Source of the DNA: Alphaproteobacteria bacterium
Lineage (GTDB): Bacteria > Pseudomonadota > Alphaproteobacteria > ATCC43930 > CGMCC-115725
DNA: 32,816 nt
NCBI GenBank assembly: GCA_019238055.1
Contig: JAFAOB010000274.1
Span: 1 to 32,816, forward strand
Direction: 5' to 3'
The notes under the pieces were generated by a model that worked only from the letters and a program-made list of their open reading frames with translations, searched no databases and was not told the origin of the DNA. The translations under genes and the position numbers were made by a program. Shown one piece after another: positions 9,017 through 17,738 of this stretch (positions are counted from its first letter, which is position 1; each line of letters opens with the position of its first letter).

Positions 9017-9484
9017 ATGACCAATGAGACGACTGACGAATGGCTTGATGCGCTTCTCCCGCGTCTTGTGATCGATTGCCCCGATGCTGTGATCGTCGCC
9101 GACCGCGACGGCAGGATCCGGTTCTGGAACCCGGCGGCATCACGAATTTTCGGCTTTGCCGAGAGCGAAGCCTTGGGCCAGACGCTCGATCTGATCGTGC
9201 CCGAGCGGTTGCGGGCGCGTCATTGGGAAGGCTACAACCGGGTTATGGCGGGGGCGCCGAGCCGCTACGGTGAAGGCGATCTGCTCTCGGTCCCGGCGAT
9301 GCGCAAGGACGGTTCGCGCCTCTCGATCGAGTTCACGATCTTCCCGGCGCGAGATGCCGTCGGTGAGATGATCGGCATCGCCGCTTTTCTACGCGATGTC
9401 ACCGCCCGATTTGAAGAAATCCGCGCATTGCGCCGCGAACTCGCCGAACTGAAAGCAAATTCGCCGGCAGCCGAGAGCTTATAG
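9017..9484 (+). CDS. Single-domain PAS sensor protein
   Basis: A 155-residue soluble protein that is nearly all PAS domain. It runs from LVIDCPDAVIVADRDGRIRF through NPAASRIFGFAESEALGQ to the beta strands ending in IAAFLRDVT, followed by a short charged helix (residues about 130-150). PAS domains bind ligands or cofactors, or sense redox state, and this S-box type often precedes a kinase or cyclase output. Here no output domain is present, so it would have to signal through a partner. It follows the chromate transporter pair by 15 bases, with the start behind GGAGCC, suggesting a shared transcript. A role in sensing for that transporter is speculation. Confidence 0.85.
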   Translation: MTNETTDEWLDALLPRLVIDCPDAVIVADRDGRIRFWNPAASRIFGFAESEALGQTLDLIVPERLRARHWEGYNRVMAGAPSRYGEGDLLSVPAMRKDGSRLSIEFTIFPARDAVGEMIGIAAFLRDVTARFEEIRALRRELAELKANSPAAESL

Positions 9485-9499
9485 CTTCGCGTCAAGTCA

Positions 9500-9525
9500 G
9501 GCGATTGCGTCGATGCGCAATCGCC
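9500..9525. terminator. Hairpin between convergent genes, likely bidirectional terminator
   Basis: A perfect 10-base inverted repeat, GGCGATTGCG and CGCAATCGCC, is separated by a 6-base loop. It lies in the 48-base gap between the ends of the PAS gene and the convergent deacetylase gene. There is no T tract on either side, so intrinsic termination is only probable. Confidence 0.6.
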
Positions 9526-9532
9526 GTCGACG

Positions 9533-10414
9533 TCAGAAGATGGCGCCCGATTGCAGCCAGTGACGCACGATCTCCTCGCCGGTGGCAAACCACACCGCAT
9601 CATGGGCGCGGATATAGGCGAGCGCCGAATCGAGCCCTTTGATGCGGTGCGGCACGCCGGTCAGGTAAGGGTGGAGACAGATCGCCATGACCCGGCCCGA
9701 TTCGGCGCCCTCGGCGTATAATGTGTCGAATTGGCGGCGGATCGCGGTTTCGAACTCGTCGATCGTGCCGAGGCGCGTGTTGATGAAGGGCGCGTCGTTG
9801 ATTTCGTAGGAATATGGGATCGAGACCAGCGGTCGCCCGCCGATATCCATCATATAGGGTTGATCGTCATTGACCCAGTCGGCAACATACAGGCAACCCT
9901 CATCGGCCAGGAAATCGAGCGTGTGCCAGGTCTCGGCAAGACCGCTGCCGAGCCAGCCCGACGGCTTTTTGCCGGTCATCTCGGCGATGCGCGACAGGGT
10001 GCGGCGGATCGTTTGGCGCTCCTCCTCCGGGCTCAGCGTGTCGAGCCACACACTATTCGTCTGATTGTGGCCGAGGATCTCCCAATCGAGCTCGATTGCT
10101 GCGCGGACGATTTGCGGATGATGGTCGCAGATGTCGCTGTTCAGGGTCGGGCTCGCGCGAACCCCGTGTTTGCTCAGCACATCCATGATCCGCCAGATGC
10201 CGACACGGTTGCCGTAGTCGCGCTGGGCCCAGGCGCGCACCGATGGCGGCGTGCCGGCCGGTGCCCCCGGCTGCGGCGGGATCCCTCGGGTTAGCGGGAA
10301 GAACTCGATATTCGGAATGATCCAGACTGCGAGCCGGGCATTGTTCGGCCAGGTCAGCTTTGGCCGATCCTTGATCGGAACATAGGGAAAGGGTCCATAA
10401 TCTCGCGGTTGCAT
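9533..10414 (-). CDS. Polysaccharide deacetylase-family hydrolase (PuuE/allantoinase-like)
   Basis: The start at 10414 (MQPRDYGPFPYVPI) has a GGAGGA site eight bases upstream; the longer frame from 10477 does not. The 293-residue protein follows the NodB-homology barrel pattern of the cytoplasmic PuuE-like branch: LAVWIIPNIEFFPL early, RVGIWRIMDVLSKHGVRAS, the acidic SDICDHHP, WEILGHNQTNS, then GWLGSGLAET and a late MAICLHPYLTG. Members of this branch hydrolyse cyclic amides or small N-acyl compounds rather than chitin, and many are annotated loosely. I cannot place every metal ligand by eye, and the substrate is unknown. It is divergent from the ElaA-like gene across 34 bases. Confidence 0.8.
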   Translation of the reverse strand: MQPRDYGPFPYVPIKDRPKLTWPNNARLAVWIIPNIEFFPLTRGIPPQPGAPAGTPPSVRAWAQRDYGNRVGIWRIMDVLSKHGVRASPTLNSDICDHHPQIVRAAIELDWEILGHNQTNSVWLDTLSPEEERQTIRRTLSRIAEMTGKKPSGWLGSGLAETWHTLDFLADEGCLYVADWVNDDQPYMMDIGGRPLVSIPYSYEINDAPFINTRLGTIDEFETAIRRQFDTLYAEGAESGRVMAICLHPYLTGVPHRIKGLDSALAYIRAHDAVWFATGEEIVRHWLQSGAIF

Positions 10415-10448
10415 AACAAAGTCCTCCGCTGCTGAGACGAGGGTCAGC

Positions 10449-10910
10449 TTGCCAAAGATTGCCCACGGGATCACCACCGAATGGCGGCGCTTCGATCAGC
10501 TGTCGGCCGAAGCACTCTACGAAATGCTGCGCTTTCGCCAGCAGATCTTTGTCGTCGAGCAGCGCTCGCCTTATCTCGATCTCGACGGTTTCGATCAGTC
10601 CGCCCATCATCTCCTGCTGAGGATCGAGGGCACGATTTCCGGGTACCTCCGCTTGATGCCTCCGGCTGATCGTGGGGCGGTGGTCCGGATTGGCCGGGTT
10701 GCGATCGCCGCCGGCTTGCGCCGACAAGGGCTCGGCCGGCGCCTGATGACAGAGGCGTTGTCATTTTGCCGCGAGCGTTATTCCGGGCATGCGATCGGGC
10801 TCAGCGCCCAATGTTATCTCGTCGGCTTTTACCACAGCTTCGGTTTTATCGAATTTGGCGCGCCCTTCGACGACGGCGGTATTCCCCACATCGAGATGCG
10901 TAGAGACTGA
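10449..10910 (+). CDS. elaA: ElaA-like GNAT acetyltransferase
   Basis: A 153-residue protein of the usual ElaA length. It opens with TTEWRRFDQLSAEALYEMLR and LRQQIFVVEQ-type residues characteristic of ElaA. The acetyl-CoA-binding segment VAIAAGLRRQGLGRRLM lies near residues 86-102 and matches the GNAT R-x-x-G-x-G pattern. The C-terminus ends in the expected YHSFGF...GIPHIEM block. The only suitable start is a TTG with AGGG five bases upstream, since no ATG or GTG lies in the preceding open frame. GNAT enzymes move an acetyl group from acetyl-CoA to an amine, and the physiological acceptor of ElaA is not settled. Confidence 0.87.
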   Translation: MPKIAHGITTEWRRFDQLSAEALYEMLRFRQQIFVVEQRSPYLDLDGFDQSAHHLLLRIEGTISGYLRLMPPADRGAVVRIGRVAIAAGLRRQGLGRRLMTEALSFCRERYSGHAIGLSAQCYLVGFYHSFGFIEFGAPFDDGGIPHIEMRRD

Positions 10911-11043
10911 TGGTCGCCGCCCATGCAAACGCGATGGAATGCGGCGGGGGCCGGCTGGTTTTCTCGCACTGCATGCGAGGATTTGGCGCAAAGCATGTCC
11001 AACGGGTCTTGCGAGACGGCCAATGCGAGAGCAATTTGACTGG

Positions 11044-11736
11044 ATGTGTGGCCGCGCGCGACTCTCTACCGATCTCAGTCAAGTAAAGCTCGTCTTTTCG
11101 ATCCCACCGGAGCGCCCGACCCCCAATGTCGCTGCCACCTGGAACCTTGCGCCGACCCAATCTGCGCCGGTCGTCCACTTTGATCCCAGGGCCGGTGAGC
11201 GCAGCCTCGATGTGATGCGTTGGGGACTCGTGCCGCACTGGGCGAAGGACATCAAAATCGGCTATTCGACCTTTAACGCCAAGGCCGAGAGCATTGACAC
11301 CAGACCGGCCTTTCGTGAACCGTTTCTGCGGCGGCGTTGCCTCGTTCCGCTCGACGGCTTTTACGAATGGAAAAAGCAGGGCCGGGAGCGGCAGCCCTAT
11401 GCGGTGGCGCTGGCCGACAGGCGGCTGATGGCAATGGCCGGGTTGTGGGACAGCTGGCAGTCGCCCAATGGCGAACGGGTGCGCAGCTTTACGATCATTA
11501 CAACCGACGCTAACGCGCTGTTGGCCCCTTTGCACGACAGGATGCCGGTCATCCTCGGGGCGGAAAACTGGGGGGTGTGGCTCGGCGAGGTGGCGGCTGA
11601 TCCGCAGCATCTAAAGGGGCTGCTCGTCCCTTATCCGGCGAACGACATGGTCATCTGGCCGGTCGACAAGCGCGTCGGTAATGTCAAAAACAACGATCCG
11701 TCTCTGATCGAGCCGGTCTCGCCTGCCCTTCTATAG
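11044..11736 (+). CDS. yedK: SRAP-domain abasic-site DNA-protein crosslinking protein (YedK/HMCES family)
   Basis: The start at 11044 is fixed by the mechanism: it gives MCGRARL, with the catalytic cysteine at position 2, which becomes the N-terminus after methionine removal. The frame is open further upstream but that would bury the cysteine. The 230-residue protein keeps the other active-site positions: Asn78 in STFNAKAES, Glu108 in GFYEWK, and His164 in LHDRMPVIL. Family members form a thiazolidine crosslink with abasic sites in single-stranded DNA and so protect them at replication forks. No LexA-type site is evident upstream. It is downstream of the elaA-like gene on the same strand after a 133-base gap. 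Confidence 0.93.
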   Translation: MCGRARLSTDLSQVKLVFSIPPERPTPNVAATWNLAPTQSAPVVHFDPRAGERSLDVMRWGLVPHWAKDIKIGYSTFNAKAESIDTRPAFREPFLRRRCLVPLDGFYEWKKQGRERQPYAVALADRRLMAMAGLWDSWQSPNGERVRSFTIITTDANALLAPLHDRMPVILGAENWGVWLGEVAADPQHLKGLLVPYPANDMVIWPVDKRVGNVKNNDPSLIEPVSPALL

Positions 11737-11900
11737 CTTACCGGCACATGCGTCGGAGGGGTGGGCTCCCTCGCGACAACAGGCCGCGGACCCGGTCGGC
11801 TGTTGGACTGGCAAGCCGCAGCACCGCCACGAGATATTGTTAAGCGACAATAACGAGCGCGGATCGACGCGCCCACGCGGTGACAGGAGATTGGTCGGTA

Positions 11901-12335
11901 ATGGTCGAAAACGGCCGAGAACCGGAAGCAGCAGATACGGCATTCTGGTCCTGGCTCGGGTTTTGGGTTCAGTTTCTGGTTCTTGGGATCTGTCTCGTAC
12001 TCGGCGCCTTTGCTGCCAGCGGCGCCGAGGAATCAGGCGATTATGCGGCTGGTATCGTCTTGATCATCTGCGCGCTGGCGCTTGCTTTCCTGCGGCTGAA
12101 GCAAAGTTTTGACGGGTGGCCCTCGAGCCTGAGTGCCTTGCTGCTGGTCGACAATCTCGCCGGCTTGGCCGTCGTCATTCCGCTGTTTACGGTAATCGGC
12201 ATTGCCGGTCTGTTTCTCGCCCAAGCCTGGTCTTACGGCAGTCTGCACGATGCCGGAATAGCGCTCTTCGTGTTTAGCGGTGTAATCGTCTTTCTCGATA
12301 TCAAGCAAGTGTTTGATCGCATGAGTTCGGGTTAG
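11901..12335 (+). CDS. Small membrane protein of unknown function
   Basis: A 144-residue protein, almost wholly hydrophobic apart from an acidic N-terminus (VENGREPEAAD). About four membrane segments can be seen: FWVQFLVLGICLVLGAFA, AGIVLIICALALAFL, a long one covering LAGLAVVIPLFTVIGIAGLF, and AGIALFVFSGVIVFLDI. I chose the ATG at 11901, with AGGAG eleven bases upstream; a GTG at 11880 is the alternative. I do not recognise the family. It lies 189 bases before hpnC on the same strand, so an association with membrane lipids is possible only on position. A small inverted repeat (TATTGT...ACAATA, 11835-11852) sits upstream. Confidence 0.6.
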   Translation: MVENGREPEAADTAFWSWLGFWVQFLVLGICLVLGAFAASGAEESGDYAAGIVLIICALALAFLRLKQSFDGWPSSLSALLLVDNLAGLAVVIPLFTVIGIAGLFLAQAWSYGSLHDAGIALFVFSGVIVFLDIKQVFDRMSSG

Positions 12336-12524
12336 CGGATGAACAACCTACTCATTTTCGACAGTTCTCGATACCACTGTCGCTGTTGGCGCCCGGCGAT
12401 TTGGTGGGGCGCGCCATAGTTGCTTGACGCGCCGGTTTATCTCCGTCATCCGCTACTGCATGTTTTTGTTGAATCCGTTCCGAGCGCAAGACGTTTGCAC
12501 TCATGTGAACAGCGATCGTTCGAA

Positions 12525-13394
12525 ATGAGCGCGGCAAGCTCCGAGCCCCATACCGTCGTCGCGGCCAGCGTTGAAACGCCATCCGGCAAATGGCGCGGCG
12601 GTGAAAATTTCCCGGTCGGGTCGCTGCTGATTCGGCGCGATCTGCGCCGCCATGTTCATGCCTTTTACCGGTTTGCGCGCAATGCCGACGATATCGCGGA
12701 CAATCCGGCGCTGGCACCCGCAGACAAGATCTATCGGCTTGATCGAATGGCGGCGGTGCTGGACGGCGCGCCGGGTCCCGATTCGCCAGCCGCCGCGGCG
12801 ATGCGCCAGAGCCTGCTCGAAACCGGAATGACCGCCCAGCATTGCCACGATGTGTTGCGCGCGTTCCGGCAGGATGCTGAGCAGCGGCGCTATCGCGATT
12901 GGGCCGACCTAATGGACTATTGCCGCTACTCAGCGGCGCCGGTCGGACGGCAATTGCTCGATCTGCACGGCGAAAGCCGTTTTACCTGGCCCGCCTCGGA
13001 CGCGCTGTGCGCTGCCTTGCAGGTGCTGAACCATCTCCAGGATTGCGCTCTGGATTATCGCCGGCTCGATCGCATCTATTTGCCGCTCAGCGACCTCGCG
13101 GCCGCCGGGATCGGGGTCGAGGCTCTGACAGCCCCGGCCGCGAGCGCAGCGTTGCGCCAGGTGCTTGACATCCTGCTCGATCGCACCGCCGTGCTGGTCG
13201 CGACCGCGCGCGGGCTGCCGTCCGCTGTAGCAGCGGCTGGGCTGCGCTGCGAATGTGCCGTGATCGTCGAACTGGCGGTGCGCTTGCTTGCGCGGCTGCG
13301 CCGCGGTGATCCGCTCACCCATCGGGTCGGACTCAGCAAAGTCGATTTTCTCGCAGCCTTTGGGCTGGGTGTGCTGCGCGGAGCGCGACGATGA
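12525..13394 (+). CDS. hpnC: Hydroxysqualene synthase HpnC
   Basis: A 289-residue trans-prenyltransferase-like protein. The first aspartate-rich region, YRFARNADDIADN, lies near residues 48-60, and the second, LNHLQDCALDYRRLDRIYLP, near 168-187. CRYSAAPVGRQLLDLHGE between them is typical of HpnC. In the HpnCDE route HpnD makes presqualene diphosphate from two farnesyl diphosphates, HpnC converts it to hydroxysqualene, and HpnE reduces that to squalene. The start at 12525 is the last plausible ATG before conserved sequence, although its ribosome site is weak and an ATG-like codon further upstream (12420) is possible. The stop overlaps hpnD by ATGA. It is the first gene of the hopanoid chain. 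Confidence 0.93.
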   Translation: MSAASSEPHTVVAASVETPSGKWRGGENFPVGSLLIRRDLRRHVHAFYRFARNADDIADNPALAPADKIYRLDRMAAVLDGAPGPDSPAAAAMRQSLLETGMTAQHCHDVLRAFRQDAEQRRYRDWADLMDYCRYSAAPVGRQLLDLHGESRFTWPASDALCAALQVLNHLQDCALDYRRLDRIYLPLSDLAAAGIGVEALTAPAASAALRQVLDILLDRTAVLVATARGLPSAVAAAGLRCECAVIVELAVRLLARLRRGDPLTHRVGLSKVDFLAAFGLGVLRGARR

Positions 13395-14269
13395 GCGAGG
13401 CGGCCTTTGATGAGGTCGCGCCAGCGCCGAACGGTGCAGCGTTGCGCCAGTCGATCCGTCAGCGGGTCGAGGCCGCAGGTACGTCGTTCTACTGGGCGAT
13501 GCGCCTGCTGCCGCGGGATCGACGTGATGCGATGTACGCGATCTATGCCTGGTGCCGCGAGGTTGACGACATCGCCGATGGCGAGCGGCCAGTCGCGGAC
13601 AAGCTTGCCGCGCTGCGGACCTGGCGTGAGGAGATCGAAGCACTTTATGCCGGGCGTCCGCGCCACCTCATTGCCCGCGCGTTGCACCAACCGATGTTGT
13701 GCTATGCGCTGCGCCGACAGGACTTTCTCGCTGTTATTGACGGTATGGAAATGGATGCGCGCGAGAATATCCGCGCCCCCGACCTCGCCACCCTGGACCT
13801 TTATTGCGCCAGGGTTGCGAGTGCCGTCGGCCATCTTTCGGTTCACGTCTTTGGCGATGCGAGCCCCGCCGCCCATGGCGTGGCCGACTCGCTCGGTCGC
13901 GCACTGCAATTGACCAACATCCTGCGCGACCTTGGTGAAGACGCGCAGCACGGCCGGCTTTATCTGCCGCGGGAAATCCTCGAACATCACGGCATTCGCG
14001 GTGCCGATCCGATCAGCGTGCTGCTCGATCCGACATTGCCGGCAGTTTGCCGCGAGGTTGCCGCGATTGCCGAGCGGCATTTCGAGGATGCCGAGCGGAC
14101 GATGGGTCAATGCCGGCACCGGGCCATGCGGCCCGCCGCTGTCATGGGTGCAGTCTACGGTGCGATCTTGCGCGAGCTGTTGCGCCGGGGATGGCGCGAT
14201 CCCATGGCACAGGTCGCATTGTCGAAGAGCTTGAAATTGTGGCTGGCACTGCGCCATGGCCTGTTATGA
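13391..14269 (+). CDS. hpnD: Presqualene diphosphate synthase HpnD
   Basis: A 292-residue squalene/phytoene-synthase-family enzyme with both metal-binding aspartate motifs intact: REVDDIAD at residues 56-63 and NILRDLGED at 176-184. The GMEMDAREN segment at 118-126 and RLYLPREIL at 189-197 are also typical of the family. It condenses two farnesyl diphosphates to presqualene diphosphate at the cytoplasmic face of the membrane, and the product passes to HpnC. The start overlaps the hpnC stop, and its own stop overlaps the hpnE start, both as ATGA. This is strong evidence for one co-translated unit. Length is normal. Confidence 0.95.
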   Translation: MSEAAFDEVAPAPNGAALRQSIRQRVEAAGTSFYWAMRLLPRDRRDAMYAIYAWCREVDDIADGERPVADKLAALRTWREEIEALYAGRPRHLIARALHQPMLCYALRRQDFLAVIDGMEMDARENIRAPDLATLDLYCARVASAVGHLSVHVFGDASPAAHGVADSLGRALQLTNILRDLGEDAQHGRLYLPREILEHHGIRGADPISVLLDPTLPAVCREVAAIAERHFEDAERTMGQCRHRAMRPAAVMGAVYGAILRELLRRGWRDPMAQVALSKSLKLWLALRHGLL

Positions 14270-15624
14270 AGGGCCGGGTAGCGAGCGGAGTTGTCCACAT
14301 TGTCGGGGCGGGTCTGGCCGGGCTTGCCGCCGCAGTCGTACTCGCGTCAGAAGGACGCGAGGTGCGGCTTTATGAGGCCGCTGGTCACGCCGGCGGCCGG
14401 TGTCGCTCCTATTTCGATGCTGAACTCGGCTGTCGGATCGACAATGGCAACCACCTGCTGCTGTCCGGCAATTACCGCGCGTTGAACTACCTCGAACGAA
14501 TTGGCGCGCGCGGCACGCTGATCGGACCCGAGGACGCGGTATTCCCGTTCTTTGATGCAACCACCGGGCAGCGCTGGGTTTTGCAGCCGAACCGAGGGCG
14601 CCTCCCGTGGTGGATCTTGCGTCAATGGCGGCGGGTTCCGCAAACACGCGCCACCGACTATCTCAAAGCGCTGGCGCTGCGCCGCGCCGCGCCGGGCGCG
14701 GTGGTTGGTGAGGTGCTCGACCCCAGGGGAGCGCTATTCGCCCGGTTATGGGAGCCGCTCGCGGTTGCGGCGCTGAACGCCGGGGTCAACCAAGCCTCGT
14801 CGCGGCTGTTCTGGCGAATTCTTGTCGAGACGTTGGGGCGCGGCGGCGCTGCCTGCCGACCTCTGGTGCCGCGCACGGGCTTATCGGAAACATTTATCGA
14901 TCCGGCACTTGAGACTTTGCAGCGGCTCGGTGCGGCCTTGCATTTTTCGGCGCGGTTGCGCGCGCTCGACCTCTCGGCCGAGCGCGTCTCGATCTTGCGA
15001 TTTGACGGCGGACCCGTCGAACTCGCCGCCGAAGATCGGGTGATACTGGCAACGCCTGCCCCGGTCACAGCGCGGCTCGTGCCCGATCTTGTTGTGCCCG
15101 AGCGCTATTCGCCGATCGTCAATGCCCATTTCCACTGTGCGGCCCCCCCTCACTCGCCGTTATTCGTGGGTGTGATCGGTGCGACCGCCGAATGGATTTT
15201 TCACAAACCGCAAGTGTTGTCGGTAACCGTCAGCGCAGCGGATCGAATTATCGACCTTTCAGCCGAGGAATTACGCTCGACTTTATGGCGCGACACTATG
15301 GCTGGTTACCAAATTCCTGCAGCCCCGATGCCGCCGGTGCGGATTGTTAAGGAGCGGCGAGCGACGTTTCTTGCCAGCCCCGAGCAGTTGTTGCGTCGAC
15401 CGCGCGCGGTAACGCGCTGGCAAAATCTTCTGCTCGCCGGCGACTACACCGAAACCGGGTTGCCGGCGACGATCGAGGGCGCGATCTGTTCGGGTTTTAC
15501 CGCCGCGCGTTGCGTGCTGAGCCATGAGCTTAGGCGTCGCGAGGCGATGAGGCACCGGGCACGGCCCCGCGCGACAGCCGGCGTACAACACCGGCGCACA
15601 CAAAAAGCAAACCTCATGCGATGA
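14266..15624 (+). CDS. hpnE: Hydroxysqualene dehydroxylase HpnE (squalene-associated FAD-dependent desaturase)
   Basis: Started at the ATG overlapping the hpnD stop, this 452-residue flavoprotein opens with a dinucleotide-binding fold, VHIVGAGLAGLAAAVVLASE, followed by LYEAAGHAGGRCRSY as in amine-oxidase-type FAD enzymes. DNGNHLLLSGNY near residues 63-74 is typical of HpnE. The conserved C-terminal FAD contact region appears as LLLAGDYTETGLPATIEGA. It removes the hydroxyl from hydroxysqualene to give squalene. After the conserved end there is a basic tail of roughly 30 residues (REAMRHRARPRATAG...) that I would not expect, and which ends exactly where the cyclase gene starts by an ATGA overlap. 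Confidence 0.94.
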   Translation: MKGRVASGVVHIVGAGLAGLAAAVVLASEGREVRLYEAAGHAGGRCRSYFDAELGCRIDNGNHLLLSGNYRALNYLERIGARGTLIGPEDAVFPFFDATTGQRWVLQPNRGRLPWWILRQWRRVPQTRATDYLKALALRRAAPGAVVGEVLDPRGALFARLWEPLAVAALNAGVNQASSRLFWRILVETLGRGGAACRPLVPRTGLSETFIDPALETLQRLGAALHFSARLRALDLSAERVSILRFDGGPVELAAEDRVILATPAPVTARLVPDLVVPERYSPIVNAHFHCAAPPHSPLFVGVIGATAEWIFHKPQVLSVTVSAADRIIDLSAEELRSTLWRDTMAGYQIPAAPMPPVRIVKERRATFLASPEQLLRRPRAVTRWQNLLLAGDYTETGLPATIEGAICSGFTAARCVLSHELRRREAMRHRARPRATAGVQHRRTQKANLMR

Positions 15625-17594
15625 GCGAACACCGCGCAGAAACGATCAGCGGCCGACGCCCCCGTTCGCAGCATCCAGGCGGCCGTGATCTCGCGCTCGA
15701 CGACGCGATTGGCCGGGGGACCCGATCGCTGCTGGCGCTGCAGAAGGATGACGGGCATTGGCTGTTCGAGCTCGAAGCCGATGCAACAATCCCTGCCGAA
15801 TACATCTTGCTGCAACATTACCTCGGCCGCGAAGAACCCGAGATCGAGAGGCGCATCGCCGAATTTTTGCGCGCCGAACAAGGGGCGGACGGCGGCTGGC
15901 CATTGTTTCATGGCGGCGCGCTCGATCTCAGCTGCTCGATCAAAGCGTATTTCGCATTGAAGGCCGCGGGTGACCCGATCGATGCGCCGCACATGGCCCG
16001 GGCTCGCGCCGCAATCCTGGAGAGAGGCGGCGCGCGGCGCAGCAACGTCTTTACCCGCATCCTGCTGGCATTGTTCGGGGAAGTACCGTGGCGCGCCGTG
16101 CCGATGATGCCGGTCGAGATTATGCTGTTGCCGCAATGGTCACCGTTTCACATCAGCAAGGTTTCGTATTGGTCGCGCACGGTATTGGTGCCCTTGTTGG
16201 TGTTGATGGCCATGCGGCCGCGTGCCCGCAACCCGCGGGGTGTGACGATTCGCGAGCTGTTTCTCGAGGACCCCGAGAGCGTGCGGGATTGGATCACCGG
16301 GCCGACACGGTCGCCGCTGGCGACCGCGTTTGCGGTCCTCGACCATGTCTTGCGTCGGACAGAGCCGATCTTTCCCAAGGGCACCCGGCAGCGGGCGATT
16401 GATCAAGCAGTCGCCTTTGTCAATGAGCGGCTCAACGGTGAGGACGGTCTCGGCGGCATCTTTCCGGCAATGGCCAATGCGCTGATGATGTACGACTGTC
16501 TCGGATACTCACCGGACCATCCGTGCTATCGAACCGCCGATGCAGCTCTGCACAAGCTTCTCGTCCTCGAACCCGGACGAAGCTATTGCCAGCCCTGCCT
16601 GTCACCAGTCTGGGATACCGCGCTCAGCTGCCACATCTTGATGGAGATTAACGATCCCGATCTCGAACCAGCCATAGAGCGGGGTCTCACCTGGCTAGCC
16701 GAAAAGCAGGTGCTGGAGGTGGTCGGTGACTGGGCTGCGGTGCGGCCTGGCTTGCGGCCGGGCGGCTGGGCGTTTCAATACGAGAATCCGTTCTATCCCG
16801 ATGTCGACGACACCGCGGTCGCCGCCTTGGCCCTCGATCGCTTCGATCGGGAGCGCTGGCGTCCAGCGATTGACAGGGCGGCGGAATGGATTGTCGGCAT
16901 GCAAAGCCGCGATGGCGGTTGGGGCTCATTCGACACCGGCAACACGCATTTCTACTTGAATCATATCCCGTTTGCCGACCACGGTGCACTGCTCGACCCG
17001 CCGACCGCAGATGTCAGCGCCCGCTGCCTTGGGTTTCTCGCGCAACGCGGCGATCCGGCACACAATGCCTGCGCCGCGACCGCACTCGCCTATCTCAAGC
17101 GCGAGCAGGAGCCCGATGGGAGCTGGTATGGCCGCTGGGGAACCAACTACATCTATGGCACCTGGTCGGCGCTGGCGGCCCTCAATGCCGTCAATGCGGA
17201 CGTCGAGGCTTCCGAGATTCGCCGCGCAGTCGAGTGGCTCTGCGCCCGGCAGCGTGACGATGGCGGTTGGGGCGAGAGCGAAGAATCTTATTGGCCGGAC
17301 AGACCGCGCGGCACGGCTCCTTATAGTACCGCATCGCAAACCGCTTGGGCCCTGCTTGGGATGATGGCGGCCGGCGAAGTGCACAACCCGGCGGTCGCCC
17401 GCGGGATCGCCTATCTGATCCGGACACAGAATGCAGCCGGCGGTTGGGACGAGCCATGGTTTACCGCGGTCGGCTTTCCCCGCGTATTCTTTCTGCGTTA
17501 TCACGGCTATTCTGTATATTTTCCGTTATGGGCGCTCGCCCGCTACCGTCGGTTGACGACGAGCAATTCGCAGCATGTGCCGTTCGGCCTTTGA
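15621..17594 (+). CDS. shc: Squalene-hopene cyclase
   Basis: A 657-residue cyclase of normal length. The catalytic acid motif DVDDTA is at 394-399 (Asp396 is the central aspartate expected to protonate squalene). Repeated QW-type motifs stabilise the alpha-barrels, for example ADGGWPLF near 89-96, QSRDGGWGSF, QEPDGSWYGRWG, QRDDGGWGES and QNAAGGWDEPW. The membrane-associated enzyme folds squalene into hopene or diplopterol. The start overlaps the hpnE stop by ATGA, so cyclisation is coupled to squalene supply. It is also called HpnF. The gene is followed by a 144-base gap before hpnG. Confidence 0.97.
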   Translation: MSEHRAETISGRRPRSQHPGGRDLALDDAIGRGTRSLLALQKDDGHWLFELEADATIPAEYILLQHYLGREEPEIERRIAEFLRAEQGADGGWPLFHGGALDLSCSIKAYFALKAAGDPIDAPHMARARAAILERGGARRSNVFTRILLALFGEVPWRAVPMMPVEIMLLPQWSPFHISKVSYWSRTVLVPLLVLMAMRPRARNPRGVTIRELFLEDPESVRDWITGPTRSPLATAFAVLDHVLRRTEPIFPKGTRQRAIDQAVAFVNERLNGEDGLGGIFPAMANALMMYDCLGYSPDHPCYRTADAALHKLLVLEPGRSYCQPCLSPVWDTALSCHILMEINDPDLEPAIERGLTWLAEKQVLEVVGDWAAVRPGLRPGGWAFQYENPFYPDVDDTAVAALALDRFDRERWRPAIDRAAEWIVGMQSRDGGWGSFDTGNTHFYLNHIPFADHGALLDPPTADVSARCLGFLAQRGDPAHNACAATALAYLKREQEPDGSWYGRWGTNYIYGTWSALAALNAVNADVEASEIRRAVEWLCARQRDDGGWGESEESYWPDRPRGTAPYSTASQTAWALLGMMAAGEVHNPAVARGIAYLIRTQNAAGGWDEPWFTAVGFPRVFFLRYHGYSVYFPLWALARYRRLTTSNSQHVPFGL

Positions 17595-17738
17595 CCTGCG
17601 ACATTTTGGAGCTTTAAACTGCAGAAAACATTGCTAGAAGCGCCGCTTGGCAGGGAAGCGAGCCGCTCGGCTGTTCTCGAAGCAAAGTCTGCGGGTTCGA
17701 ACATTGATCCCCGCCGATCGATCCGCGGGGAATTCTTC

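Noticed and set aside
12424-12458. TTGACG as a possible -35 box for the hpnC operon
   Set aside because: No acceptable -10 hexamer lies at 16-18 bases downstream, so I did not call a promoter.
13076-14257. Minus-strand open frame of almost 400 codons opposite hpnC/hpnD
   Set aside because: It overlaps two clearly identified hopanoid genes, and its translation shows no recognisable domain; it results from high GC content.
17631-17738. Alternative TTG start for hpnG
   Set aside because: It adds 36 residues without family resemblance, and the ATG at 17739 has a better-placed ribosome site.
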